A DNA stretch of 64,000 nucleotides from Cryptomeria japonica (taxonomy: Eukaryota > Streptophyta > Pinopsida > Cupressales > Cupressaceae): contig NC_081411.1 in assembly GCF_030272615.1 (NCBI RefSeq), forward strand, positions 152,075,971-152,139,970, in the 5' to 3' direction. The first letter of the stretch is position 1, and every line of letters starts with the position of its first letter. This document shows positions 1-10,814 of this stretch, one piece after another. The position numbers and the translations under genes are program-made. Below the pieces are notes generated by a model that searched no databases, was not told the DNA's origin, and was given only the letters and a program-made list of their open reading frames with translations.

Positions 1-1178
1 ATGAAATGAACTTGTAACTATTATATATACGAGGTGAAAAATTAGGGTTTCCACCATTAGATGTATGAAAACTGCTAATTTTATGACTTAACCATTACAT
101 TTTCAAAAGAGGGTTCCAATCCAATAGATCTAGTCATAAACCAAGAAGGATTAGGACTGAAAGTTTTGATTGGATTGGGGTTTTTAAATGAATAAAACCT
201 CTTTTGTAAGTTGAATTATTGAAATTGGGGAAAACGTGTTAAAAATGTAGAAACAGTAAGCTACAATCGTGGGATTGAGCCACAAACCTAGATCTGAGTA
301 ATATTAGCAAATTTAGACTTGTTCCTAGAAAAAGCTCCTAAAAATCCGGGCCATTATGCCCATGCCCTAGTCCTTTGAAATTTTCATGCTCCAATAAGAG
401 ATCGATTTGTCACTAGAAATAATGCTTATTCTGAAGATCGCAACTTCGTACTTATTTCCTACACATAGATAGAAGGGGAAATAGGTTGGGATAGGGGCTT
501 GCCAAGTCAAACCTCGGTTTTGGAATTAACCATGAAATAAAAATGAAAGATAATTGAATTGCAGTAATGTGAATCTTCTCCTTTTGAGGGAGATGTTGAA
601 TGATGACTGAAAACACAAATCATATACCTCCTTGTGAAGTTTTGTTTGTCTCCACAAGAAATTAGGGTTTCATGAAGTCTTCAACAACATGGAACATGCA
701 TGTCAACTCCAATGCTTGTATTTGGACCTTATTGTTTCTCCTATGCTTGAAGGAAGATTGATCGCTTGCTCACTTGACTTGTATGCTTGATTTATTGAAT
801 TGATTGACCAATATGATTGCTAGATATGTGTGTGTTCTTGTCAAATGGGAGGGGAAATCCTCCTTTTATACTTGCTAGTTGAAAAACATATTAATTTTTT
901 GACATGGGCCAACACAGGGCTGGGTTTCCCGCTCAAATTTTAAAATGGACAAGGAGACCAAAGAAAGACCCTAATTGGAAGGACCAAGGCGCCACGCCCT
1001 GGTCCTATCCAAATTAGGGGTTAGGACAAAGGGTTTGAATGATGCACAAGGTCAACATGAAGTCAAATTTGAATGTTATGAGTAGAATCAAGTCCTCATT
1101 AGGTCTAGGTGTTCAAACACTAAGGTGAGGACCCAAATGTGATTAAAATTATAAGGGAGAACAATTTAGGACACTACA
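1..1178 (-). repeat. Diverged LTR-like fragment, probably Tat/LARD-related
   Basis: No gene is visible. The segment resembles the 1.7-kb LARD LTRs found later in this window in layout rather than in close identity. It has a short GC-rich patch with GGCGCC and CCCTGGTCC at about 985-1010, a stretch about slow growth in TTGAATG/TTGAAG-type words, and a right end reading CAATTTAGGACACTACA, close to the LARD LTR end CAATTTACGACACTACA. Its left end is outside the window. The orientation is inferred from that shared end. The assignment is inference; an unrelated LTR family is possible. Confidence 0.35.
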
Positions 1179-1641
1179 CTATCTAAGAAACAAGACCTTG
1201 TAATTTAGGAAACATGATCCAATTTCCTACATAACGAGATCTTGTTACCTTTAGAAATTTGTACCCATTTTGTATAGGACCCAAATGGTAATGGGTACCT
1301 ATTCCAGATTTAGGCTTTGGATCCTAATGCACAATGGGTACCCATTGCTAAAATAATGGGTCCTTGTTTTTGTCAGAATGATTTTGAATTATTTTCTATG
1401 TCTAAAACTTGCATATGAAGTTGACTCAACTTCGTGCTTTTACCCTTTTTATGACTTACTTGACACAAAATCAACCTCCATCACCTCTCATCATAGAATT
1501 TTAGAATCAATTTTATTTTTCTGTATTACATCAGAAGATATTAAACTATATGTGGCTCCTAAATCTAGGAGAATGGAAATAGGCTTGTCAAGAAGTGTAC
1601 CTTGAGGCTATATTAGAAAATCATGTTGGTATTCTTGGTGA
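1179..1641. other. No gene recognised
   Basis: AT-rich sequence. A 75-codon open frame at 1378-1605 has no recognisable domain. The words AATGGGTACC are repeated in both orientations near 1280-1350 (including a perfect palindrome at about 1334-1347), but nothing else supports a function. Confidence 0.3.
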
Positions 1642-2500
1642 TTATCCATGATGGCATAAATTTAGGCATCGAGATTGGTGGTTTTGTTCATTGGAATAAT
1701 CAATCATGAAGTGTTCAGTTTCACATGTCCAACATCCACCCAATGGTTCTCTTTTGACTTCCTTGTCACTTGAGAAATCAACTTGTGCTACTTGCTTGGA
1801 ATTTTTTTTGTCTTTTGTCTTCTCTATATTTTTGATTTTCCAACCCATCTTTATCTTAACATTTTTGCCCTCTCTTAAAGTATCATGAAGACTTTTATTT
1901 AGATTAGCTTCTTGAAAATCCTTCCTTTTATTTTCTGAGTGATTGGAAGAATGACCCTTTTGTTTGTGTTGCTTCTGGATTGTTTTCTTTTCTTTAGAAA
2001 CAAATTCCACCTCCATAGCTTGGTTCAAAATTTTAGGTCAATTGAGCTTGGTTTTATACAAAATATATTTATTCAATCCAAAAGTAAACTTCTTCACATG
2101 CTCCTCTTCTTCTTTCATGTAGTGCACATGAAAAAAAGGTTCATAAACTTGGCCTTCTATTATGCTACTGACATTACCCCTTTTCAAAGCAAGTGGACTT
2201 TGGTCATCTTTTGATCTCAGTGATAGGTACATATATACTCTTTGTAAAAGTACTTAGTGAATTTGTCCCATGTTAGTTGATTTATATCATATTTTTTTAT
2301 TTCTACTAGGTGGTCCCACCACAATGAGCCTTCGAGTTGGTAGATGACAATTCTAGCCTTAGTATTGAAATCCAATTCTAACAACTCAAAAACATATTAA
2401 TCCTAATTAGCCATACTTCAGCTGTATCTCCACCAACCCACTGTGCTATATAGTTCTCTAATCAATAGGTCCTTTCCCACACCTCTTCACTAATTGGTAA
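1642..2500 (-). pseudogene. Degenerate retrotransposon gag relic
   Basis: Read on the minus strand, about 2330-2230 gives a gag-like core with a WWDHL motif followed by WDKFTKYFY and a run of charged residues, the pattern of the plant retrotransposon gag domain. Further downstream, at about 1740-1690, is a decayed zinc knuckle (CWTCETEHF, with the third metal ligand region altered). The stretch between them (1740-2028) is very lysine-rich. No protease or polymerase follows on this strand, so this is a fragment. The parent superfamily (Ty3 is likelier) cannot be settled. Confidence 0.5.
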
Positions 2501-2984
2501 GAGAGTGACTATAAGTGGAAATTCTAGAGTTGATTCAATAATCTAGATATATATTCTCATTGGACTCCTATGTAGCTCTTTAGTACCTATGACTATGTTA
2601 TGGTTGGTACCTTTCTCTCTTTTCCTTGTTAGCTCCTCAATTTGTTGTGCTTGAGAAACTATATTTGAATGGAGGCATTCATCTCAACCCACAACTCCTC
2701 TAGTATGGTAGGAGGTGGTGAGTGGTGACATTCCACCCTTACTTGTAGATAGGATTTCAACAATTCTAGATTCAACTCCCCTCCTCAAAGTCCTCTTTAT
2801 GGTAATTTTATTTTGTGAGATAAAGAATAGTATTTTATTTAACTTCCTTCATTAATCTATTTTTTAATTACTTAAATCTTGTTCATTATCAATTAGAACT
2901 TGTAGCCAAATTCACAAGGGAATAATTTTATTCTTAACAATAATGTAACTAGCTCATTGCACCATTTTTGAGGTTTAGTGCTTT
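2501..2984. other. No gene recognised
   Basis: AT-rich and T/C-biased sequence between the minus-strand gag relic and the LINE. It may be the remaining N-terminal part of the gag relic or its leader. I see no domain or repeat boundary. Confidence 0.3.
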
Positions 2985-2999
2985 TTTTAGGGTTTTGGC

Positions 3000-4500
3000 A
3001 ACGAGAGTGTTATTGATGAAAATTTAGAAAAAGGAAAAAGTCAAGTAGAGAAGGTGAGGGTTGTTGTTTGTTCCCCTGTCTCCCCATTGTACAATATTGG
3101 CTTCTTCTTTGCAAAGGAAGATCCAACATGTTTTGTGGACTAGTCACATCAAAATGTTATAAAGAAGTAGCTAGATATTCAGGGAGCCTCATGTAAAGTT
3201 GATGGCCTCGAGGTGGATGTTCTAGATGACCTAATGTTTGCAACAATAATGGAGCTAGAGATTTATTTGGTGGCTAAGTTTCTTTCCTTTAGACCTAATG
3301 TTGATCAATTTCAATGCTAGGTTGACTTGATGTGAAAGCTTAAGGGTACTGTTAAAATTAGTGCAATGGAAAATGACTTGTTCCTTTTTAGTTTTGTCAT
3401 TGAAAATGATTTAATCAAGGTTCTAATAGGAGGTCCTTGTACCATTTTTAGTATTCTTAGAAATTTTCTATCTCTATAAGTGAAATATAGGGTTTGACCC
3501 TCTATGGGTTTGGGTTTAGTAGCTTCGACCTTGATTTGTCTTCTTGGCCTACCATTGGAATTTTAGCACCATGGGGTTTTCAAGGGGATTAAGAATTTTG
3601 TTGGGCACCTTTTGATTGTTGATAAAGTTAATCAACAAAAGTCCCTTTTGATTTTCACTAGGATTTGTGGTAATGTGGCTATCAACTTGATTCTCCCTAC
3701 AAGTGCTACCTTGAAATAATCATATGGTTCATGGAATCAACCTATTGAATATTAGAATCCTAGTATGTTTTGTCACACTTGGAGAAGGTATGAACATTTT
3801 AGTACCAATTTTAGGAATCAAGCATTATGAAAAAGTCAGCCAATTAAGGGAGACATTCTGAATCCTTAGAAGGATATCCCTAGTATCTCTTTTCAATGTG
3901 ATCAACAAAGATCTTCTACTCCACTATCTAGTGAGATGAAACACATTAGTTCTATATAGACAACATAGGTAAGTGTCTTAGAGGATCATCATGAGGTAAA
4001 TAATTCTCTAGACATGTTGAAGATAAGTGAAAGTGAACTATATCTGAATGCTCGAAAAATGAAGACATTCAAGGTTTGCAAAACAATTAAAAATAATGTG
4101 TAAACAAAATTTTTGAGCACAAGGAGTCTACTCTTGATTAGTTAAATTTTAATAGAAATTCAAAAGGAAGGTGAGATTTAGAATGTCTATGTTGTTGTTC
4201 TAACTAAGACTCAAAAAATGACATAGTTTACTAAGGATGAGTTTTCTCCTCAGGAAATGTACTCTCCAACTTGTGATCAATGTTTAAAGATTGAAAATGG
4301 TTCTATTGAATAAGTTTTTGCAAGGGTGTGTGAAGAGATGTTAGATATAAGATTCACTAGGTTAGATGCTAGATTCAATAATCTCAAGGATAACTTTGCA
4401 CTACTTGGTTTTGCTTCTACTCCTCAAGAAAAATGTAAGTTTAACAATGAGATTGATGAGTTAGAGGAAGAATGGACATAGGTTGGAGGGAAATAAAAAA
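3000..4500 (+). pseudogene. LINE ORF1 relic (DUF4283-like nucleic-acid-binding protein)
   Basis: The frame around 3235-3480 reads as a DUF4283-like fold: a hydrophobic start (YLVAKFLSFRP), then NDLFLFSFVIENDLIKVL and GGPCTIF, broken by stops. About 3590-3720 continues with the usual vD...R.C..v.l..lP pattern that precedes a zinc knuckle. The rest, to about 4500, is acidic and lysine-rich linker without a clear domain. In plant L1 elements ORF1 binds the element RNA. This copy cannot encode that protein. Confidence 0.6.
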
Positions 4501-4704
4501 ATAAAAAGAAGGGAGAAGTAGGTTGAGAGGCTAAACCAAGTTTACCTTCCTAAAAAGATACTGTAAATAGAGATGCAACAAAAGAAGTGGCTAATGGGAG
4601 GCAAAAAACGTTGGATGGCCTCTCTGAATATAAGAAAAAGAAGTAATGTAGAGGAGAAGCCTCCTTTGTCAGCACTTCATGTGGTGTTGACTATTAAAGC
4701 TTAT

Positions 4705-5450
4705 TGGTTTGAAGATTATTTCTTTGAATATCTTAGGGCTGAATAGCCTTGCTAAACATGTTTTGAGATGTACTCTAATGGAACAAAAAGTGAATATTTA
4801 ATAAATACAAGAAACATAAATGAAAGAAGGGACTTTTAAAAATATTGTTTATAAAATACGGCCTAATGCTGACTTTTTTGTTAGTGATGTGGATGATGCA
4901 TCTAAAGGTTTAGCTACGCTATGGAATCCTATTAGATTTTTTGGTATTAAAATATCTATATCTAAAAATAGCTTGGCCATCAATATGACTAATTTGGTAA
5001 CTTGTCAAAAGTGGAATTTGCTAAACATTTACGCTCCTAACTCAAGAACTGCTAGATTCGCTTTATAGGACACTATGGCTTGTTTGCTTCTGAATAATCT
5101 TGAGGATTGTTGGATGTTGGGTGGAGATTTTAATTCTCTTTCATTTCCATCAAAGAAACAAGGTGGAGCTGATGACTTCTTAGGTATTATGGTGGACTTT
5201 GTTGACTTCATGTCTATTATTGGATTAGTTGATATCGATCTTCAAGGATCTCTCTTTATTTGGTCTAACAGAAGACAAGGTGATCATCACATTTAGGTCA
5301 AGTTGGATCACTTCTTATTATCCAATAATTGAGACATTTTGTCTAATTATCCTTGTTTTCTCTCTTGAGGATAAGTTTGTATCACAATACTATCCTTCTA
5401 AACTGGTATGATAATGTTAGCAAAGGTCCTTTTCCCTTCAGGTACGAAAT
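4705..5450 (+). pseudogene. LINE ORF2 endonuclease domain relic
   Basis: ORF2 starts at about 4705 with the typical opening (KIISLNILGLN). It continues with IYAPN at about 5025, the GGDFNSL motif at about 5125, and a GSLFIWSNRR segment at about 5245 followed by a decayed LDH/LDR motif at about 5300. This is the exonuclease-endonuclease-phosphatase fold that nicks target DNA. Stops at 5068 and 5296 and a frameshift break it. Motif order and spacing fit plant L1 endonucleases. Confidence 0.75.
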
Positions 5451-6019
5451 TATGTGGACTTTTCACCCTAATTTTAGAAACATGATTGAAAACTAATGGA
5501 ACATTCCTTGTGTTGGAACTTTGATGTTTTGTGTTGTTCAAAAACTTAAGACAATAATGGATAGAGTGAGGGTGGAATAAAATTTCCTTTGAAAATATCT
5601 TTCATGGATAAAATTATCTTGTTGGTAAACTAAAAGGAATTTAGTTCAAAATGGAGCGGGGCCAAAATGATATGGAAGTTTGTAATGAGGAGAGGGATCC
5701 GATGGCCTAATGGTCAAAGTTATCTAAAGAGGAAGGAGTTTTTTGGAAGCAAAAATCTAGCATTCAATGGTTAATGAAGGGTGATAGAAATACAATTTTT
5801 TTTCCATCAATCCACTATAAAACACATAAGTAGAAGTAGAATAAGAATCCTTCAGAAGGATGATGGTACGAAGGTGCATGGGAAGGTTGAGATAGTTGAC
5901 AATTTTGTTTCTTTCTTTGTTGGTTTTCAAAATGCCTCTCAACCTGGGTCTAATTTTGGAGATATTTAAGAGGTGATCCCAGAGGTTATAAATGAATAGG
6001 ATCTTTAGCATTTAGTGAA

Positions 6020-7340
6020 AATTCTCTCTCTAGGAAATTAAGGAAGCTATGTTTTCTTTTGGAGCCTATAATTCTCTTGGATCAAATGATTTCCTGCTTA
6101 GTTTTTTCAAGAATTTTGGGATGTGGTAGCTCATGATCTCCGTAATGTGGTAATATACTTTCTTCAATTTGGTAAGTTGTTAAAACAAGTGAACTCAAAT
6201 TTTACTACTCTAATTCCCAAATCCAAAAATGATGTTTCTGTGAAAGATTATTGTCCTATAAGCTTGTGCAACACTTTATACAAGATTATTTCAAAACTAA
6301 AGGTGAATAGGCTCAAAGGTGTTTTAGACAAGATGCTTTTTTATAATAAAAAAGGATTTGTTAAAGGAAGACATATCCTTGATTTTTTTATTACTACTTA
6401 TGAAATAATCCATTCCATGGAGCTAAATAAGAAGCCTGGGATGCTATTAAAACTTGACATATCAAAAATCTTATGATAGAGTCGCTTGGCCATTCTTGAT
6501 AGAAGTGCTAAAAAAATATGGGTTCAAAGGAAAATTTCTAAAAATGTTAATTTCTTGCTTTACTACTCCTTCCTATCCTATGCTAGTAAATAGTTCTCCT
6601 CGAGGTTACTTCTCATGTGGTAGGGCTTGAGACAAGATTACCCCATGTCCCTATATCTTTTCATAATTGTCGCTGAAGTTGTGGGGATAATTATCAAAAG
6701 ACTAGAGATTTAAATCTGTTAAAAGGAGTGAAAGATACTTGATCTCTTCCCCCATCCTCTCATCAATAGTTTGTTGATGATACTACTATTTTTGATGAAG
6801 CTTTTATTGTTGAAGCTAAGCACTAGAAGGAAATTTTGGATGATTATGCAAATACTTTTGGACAATACATAAACTATAATAAGTTTAAACTTTACTTTTT
6901 AATGTGGATCCTCTTCTCAAAGAAAGAGTTATAAATACTATTGGTTATAATATTGTTTATTTACCAGTTTTCTATTTGGGTCTACCACTTATATCAAAGA
7001 AATCAAGTAATAACTACTAGAGTCACATTATTGAAAGGATTCAGAAGAAATTGCCAAGTTGGAAGGGTAAGCTCCTAGGTCAAGTGGGAAAACTGCAACT
7101 CTTGAAAGCTTCAATGTAGAATATCTCTTTATATTATCTCTCTTTTAAAGATCGTTTCTTTCCTTGTTGATAAAATAGAGAAAGTTCAAAGGAAAATTTT
7201 ATGGATAGGAACAAGGAAAGTTCAATAATTTATTTAGGAAATTATGAAAAAGTGTGCATGCCAAAGAAGTATGGCGGTTTGGAGGTAAGAAAGATAAAAG
7301 TTTTCCATAAAGCCCTTTTGGCTAAATTTGGATGGTAAAT
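6020..7340 (+). pseudogene. LINE ORF2 reverse transcriptase domain relic
   Basis: About 6123-6476 reads as fingers and palm of a LINE RT: the TLIPKSKN segment, then CPISLCNTLYKIISKL, KGFVKGRHI and LLKLDIS. The frame is lost at about 6475. The later motif appears as FVDD at about 6770, in place of the usual FADD box, with stops around it. About 7055-7110 (LPSWKGKLLGQVGKLQLL) and 7240-7340 (PKKYGGLEV) match the RT connection region. At least six stops or shifts make it inactive. Confidence 0.75.
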
Positions 7341-7892
7341 TATTTAGGGGACTAAAGATTGGGCTAATATTATAAACGCTCAATACCTAGGTAATGGCCA
7401 CCCTGGTCGGTTTTTTTTGACTCGGATTTCCCTTTAGGTTATGTTGTTTCAATAATAACTTAAAATCTAAAATGTTTTTAGGCAAGGAGGAAGAAAGCTG
7501 GTTGGAAATGGCAAGAATATTATGTTCTGGGAGGATGTGTTGAATAAGGAAGTTGCTTTATTTTTTTATAAATAGTTTGAGCCTTTTAAAGAACATCTAA
7601 TAACAAGAGATGGCATGCGAATTAGGAGGGAGAATAGCCTAGATGGAAGGATTTTAGAGAATATCTTTTTGGAAATAGAACTACGTGAGGTGAAAACAAC
7701 ATAGATAAGAAAATGATCTTTAGGTTATTCATTAAAGGTTAGGTAATTGTTTCTTCTTCTCTAAAGAGAAATATGATTAGTGGATCTAGATGTAGCTCCC
7801 TTCGGGAAATTTTTTAGTGAAGTATACCTATTCTTCCCTTCAAAATGTTATCCAAGATACCTTCAATTGGAATCCAATTTGGATTCCTAAAC

Positions 7893-8030
7893 TGTTGGCA
7901 GTGGGCTAGCATCCCTTGTAGGGATTTGCGACATGGTTTAACAACCTCCTATGGATTCTATAAGTCTAGTGGTTGTATCGGGCATTAACAGGTCGATCTT
8001 TTGGTGCAATGACAACCTTAGCTTGTAACA
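7893..8030 (+). repeat. TRIM 5' LTR (138 bp)
   Basis: It begins TG and ends CA and aligns without gaps to 8099-8236, with roughly a dozen differences, several of them C/T or G/A changes. It contains no 5S-like sequence, so it is not a Cassandra-type TRIM. Confidence 0.88.
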
Positions 8031-8032
8031 AG

Positions 8033-8050
8033 TGGTATCAAAGCTTGGTC
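8033..8050 (+). promoter_or_regulatory. TRIM primer-binding site (initiator Met tRNA type)
   Basis: TGGTATCAAAGC follows the LTR end by two bases. The initiator-Met-type site in plant LTR elements reads TGGTATCAGAGC, so there is one mismatch. A GGTTCAAATC word just downstream resembles a Pol III B box but also fits an extended primer-binding site. Confidence 0.8.
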
Positions 8051-8098
8051 ACAGGTTCAAATCACACAGGCCGTAGCGAGTGACGATGGGAGAAGGAT

Positions 8099-8236
8099 TG
8101 TTGGAAGTGGGCCAGCGTCCCTTACGGGGATTCGCGACATGGTTTAACAACCTCCTATGGATTCTATAAGTCTAGTGGTTGTATCGGGCATTGACAGGTC
8201 GCTCTTTTGGTGCAACGACAACCCTAGCTTGTAACA
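8099..8236 (+). repeat. TRIM 3' LTR (138 bp)
   Basis: Second copy of the 138-bp repeat, directly preceded by a purine-rich tract (8083-8098) that would prime plus-strand DNA synthesis. It ends at the TSD copy CAAAC (8237-8241). Confidence 0.88.
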
Positions 8237-9248
8237 CAAACTTATACCCAAAATTAACTATTTTTGGTGGATTAGTGTCCATCTTAATATTCTCACAATT
8301 GACATCTTGAAGAGAAAATGTTTTCTTTTTGTCGATAGATGCTCAGTGTGTTAACTTGCTAATTAATCTTCCTTATGCTTGGGAAGTATGGTCAACTATT
8401 TTGTCATCCTTATTTGTCAGCTAGGTTCTTTCACATAATATGAGGAAATTTATGCAAAATTGGAGCTACTACCCATTTACTCATCCTATCATTGTTGCTT
8501 TATGGAGACCAATTCCTCCATTTGTCTCTTGGGGTTGTGGAAGGAGAGAAATAATAATATATCTAGGGATCAAGCGAGGAAGAGTATAGAGATATTCATG
8601 GCTATAAAATAGAAAATTCAAGAGAATATCAATGTTTCTTCATAGGGCTAAAAAATAGCTAGGGATTAATCAATTATGGGGGATCAAACACTAGCTAGCT
8701 AGAATAAACTGGTCCAACATCTTAAATATAAATTTTCTAGTTGGATCCCCTTAGATATTGAGGGATGGGTAAGATGTAACTTTGATAAGTGTTCCAATGG
8801 GAACCCAATTATCTCAGGAGTTGGAGGAGTTATAAGGGAAAATAATGCAAGGATTTTGGAATGTTATAATCTTGGAGTGTGCTCTAATAATAGGGTTGAA
8901 GCTATAACAACATGGCAGGACATAAAAAGACTAAAAGAACTAGATGCCCAAAAATTATTCTAGAAGAAGATTTGAAATTAATTGTGACTATTTTATAAGG
9001 ACAAGTTGAAGGCCCTTGGGAGATTAGGAGGAGGAGAGAAGAGAGAAAGGTTATCCTTAGGAGTTCCCTTCAATCTAAATTGATACATGTTTACAGTGAA
9101 AGTAATAAAGTTACTAATTTGATGTCGAATTCAACATTAAGTCATAATAGATGGAAACATTTGAACTATAGTCAATGTCCCATGAAGTTAAAGGAAATAT
9201 TAACAAATGAAAGATATAGCTAATGTCAATCTTTAAATTCAAGGATAA

Positions 9249-9253
9249 GGTAT
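9249..9253. repeat. Target-site duplication GTATC, left copy, Tat element
   Basis: GTATC immediately precedes the TGTAG start of the 5' LTR and recurs at 48716-48720, immediately after the CATCA end of the 3' LTR. This pairs the two LTRs as one insertion 39 kb apart. Confidence 0.85.
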
Positions 9254-10732
9254 CTGTAGTCACATAAATCTGTACACTTAATTAAATGAATATTTACTAT
9301 TTATTTGATTATTTAACCATTAGCCAACAGTTAATTAAATTAATATTTAATTAATTCATCTTCAACCTCTTCTTCTATCTATTAATTAAATAAATTATTC
9401 AATTTATTTAAAATTAATTAATTAAGCCACACACTAAATCAATTAAATGAATAAAACATATTTATTTAATTTAACCCCTTTTCCTCATTTAAATAAATAA
9501 ATAAAATATTTATTTAATCCCTAAACTAACCCCCCCATTTGCATTCTCCTACAAATACAAGTTGCACCTATTTAGTTGAGATAAATGAATTTTATTTTAG
9601 TTAAAATCCTATTTTCTCTCACCCACCAAACCCACTAGACTCTTCTAACCCATTCTAGACTCTTCTAACCCATTCTAGATTCTTCTAAACCATTCCTAAT
9701 TAGCATAAACCCATCTCCTAATTATTGTCACATTCCTAAGCAACTTGAAATCACTTCTCAAAGCCTCCAAAGTCTTTGAAAAGCATTAAATGCTTTATGT
9801 CTCCAACAAGTTAACCCTTAAAGTCTTCCAAACCATTTATGGCTCTTACATAACCATTAATGGTTAACTCAACTCACCCACATGGTTAGAGAATTTCCCT
9901 CTAACTCAGCCTCCATTTAACTCATGGGTCTTTTCAAGCATTCATTGCTTTGACCATGGTTATCCCCACTAACTGTTGCACTAGAGTTTGTCCATTGAAT
10001 AAAAGAATTATTCATTGAATAAAAACTTTATTCATTCAACTCAAGCCTAACCTTACCTCCTAAGATAACCTTCAAGTCATTTCAATCATTTAATGCTTCT
10101 TTCCTCTCCTCTCAAGCCATCTCATGATGAAATTTGTCATCCTGGGATTGGGTTGAAAGCTCTCACATGGATCATAAACCCATCAATCCCGACCCTTGTT
10201 GAGATTACTCAATCTCAACCATCCATTGCCCTATTTTTCCTATAAATAGAGCCCATTCCTTCTTAATCCAGATCCAGAAATCTTGTATGCATCTAACCTA
10301 TAGTAAAACTGAGAGAGCATTTAGGAGCAAAATCATATCTAGTTTGTTATTTTGGCTAAAATCAATATTGATTAACTAGGTATTTTCTCATATCTAGTTT
10401 GCTTGCATTTGCATAGTTTTTTATCTTAATTATTCATAAATATTGAATCTCCATAAGACATCCATAGTAGTGCAAAAAGCTAAGGGCTACACTCATGTGG
10501 AACTTGGAGAGGAGAGGAACAAGGGAGGAGCAACTATGAGTATTTTAGAGAGCATTTGGGAGGGTTTAGTGCCTTTCCTTCATTTTTGTCTGTTTTCTAT
10601 AATATGTTTGATATCTCTCTTGATATGCATGCTTAGGATTGTAGTTTCTTTCATCTTTCATTTTTGATTGATGCTACTAACACTAACGTTTGACTTGTCT
10701 TGTGTTCCTAACATCCTTTTTGCAGTGCATCA
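9254..10732 (+). repeat. Tat 5' LTR (1479 bp)
   Basis: It begins TGTAGTCACATAAATCTG and ends GTGCATCA, followed after two bases by the primer-binding site. It aligns with about 47325-48715 from about 9327 onward with many substitutions and small indels, so the insertion is old. It contains a 9-bp inverted repeat at 10198-10219 and a TATA box at 10241-10249. An apparent 74-codon frame at 10443-10667 recurs in the other LTR only because the LTRs are copies; it is not taken as a gene. Confidence 0.88.
10198..10249 (+). promoter_or_regulatory. Tat LTR promoter: inverted repeat plus TATA box
   Basis: GTTGAGATT, four bases, then AATCTCAAC form a perfect 9-bp inverted repeat at 10198-10219. TATAAATAG follows at 10241-10249. 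The same pair occurs in the 3' LTR (48181-48232) and in two LTR fragments near 54.5 and 55.1 kb. The TATA box is a plausible start signal for the element RNA; the role of the inverted repeat is unknown. Confidence 0.65.
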
Positions 10733-10734
10733 TT

Positions 10735-10754
10735 TGGTGAACCTGACGTGAATC
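10735..10754 (+). promoter_or_regulatory. Tat primer-binding site
   Basis: TGGTGAACCTGACGTGAATC starts two bases after the 5' LTR. It differs at one base from the LARD site at 23157-23176 (minus strand). The TGG start is as expected for pairing with a tRNA CCA end. I could not assign the tRNA. Confidence 0.75.
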
Positions 10755-10814
10755 GAACACACAACCTTCTGATTAAAACAAACTAACTTTTTTGTAAAAT
10801 TGCCAAATTGCCAC

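Larger units (their letters stand above)
7893..8236 (+). mobile_element. TRIM: miniature LTR retrotransposon with two 138-bp LTRs
   Basis: Two direct repeats of equal length, 7893-8030 and 8099-8236, each begin TGTTGG and end TAACA. They flank a 68-bp interior. The interior starts two bases after the first LTR with TGGTATCAAAGC, a primer-binding site of the initiator-methionine-tRNA type, and ends in the purine-rich GATGGGAGAAGGAT. The flanks are TAAAC and CAAAC, a 5-bp TSD with one change. No coding capacity exists, so the element must be mobilised by others. This is direct sequence evidence; only the family name is unknown to me. Confidence 0.9.
7440..9200 (+). pseudogene. LINE ORF2 C-terminus: zf-RVT and RNase H relic, split by a TRIM
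   Basis: About 7450-7560 (RKLVGNGKNIMFWED) opens the zf-RVT region. It is interrupted at 7893-8236 by the TRIM and resumes at about 8250 with INYFWWISVHLNILT and a CxxC-like end (RCSVC). About 8755-8935 reads as RNase H (VRCNFDKCSNGNPIISGVGG, then NNRVEAI), with later catalytic residues lost to stops. Plant L1 RNase H degrades the RNA of the RNA:DNA hybrid. Removing the TRIM and one TSD copy leaves the zf-RVT frame open across the site. Confidence 0.7.
2985..9253 (+). mobile_element. Decayed L1-type LINE (ORF1, endonuclease, RT, zf-RVT, RNase H)
   Basis: A plus-strand non-LTR retrotransposon whose two ORFs are full of stops and frameshifts. In order it shows a DUF4283-like ORF1, an apurinic-type endonuclease, a reverse transcriptase, the zf-RVT zinc region and an RNase H domain, which is the order in plant L1 elements. 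No poly(A) tail is visible because the Tat element inserted at 9253/48716. The left boundary is approximate. A TRIM interrupts it at 7893-8236. It is the oldest layer of the nest, judging by its decay. Confidence 0.8.

Noticed and set aside
7893-8236. Cassandra-type TRIM or tRNA-derived SINE
   Set aside because: The LTRs lack any 5S rRNA sequence. The B-box-like GGTTCAAATC is better explained as part of an extended primer-binding site, and the element has true LTRs and a TSD.
10443-10667. 74-codon plus-strand frame found in both Tat LTRs (also 48426-48650)
   Set aside because: The near-identity is explained by LTR homology. The frame is short and hydrophobic only at its end, and it lies downstream of the TATA box within the untranslated leader of the element RNA.
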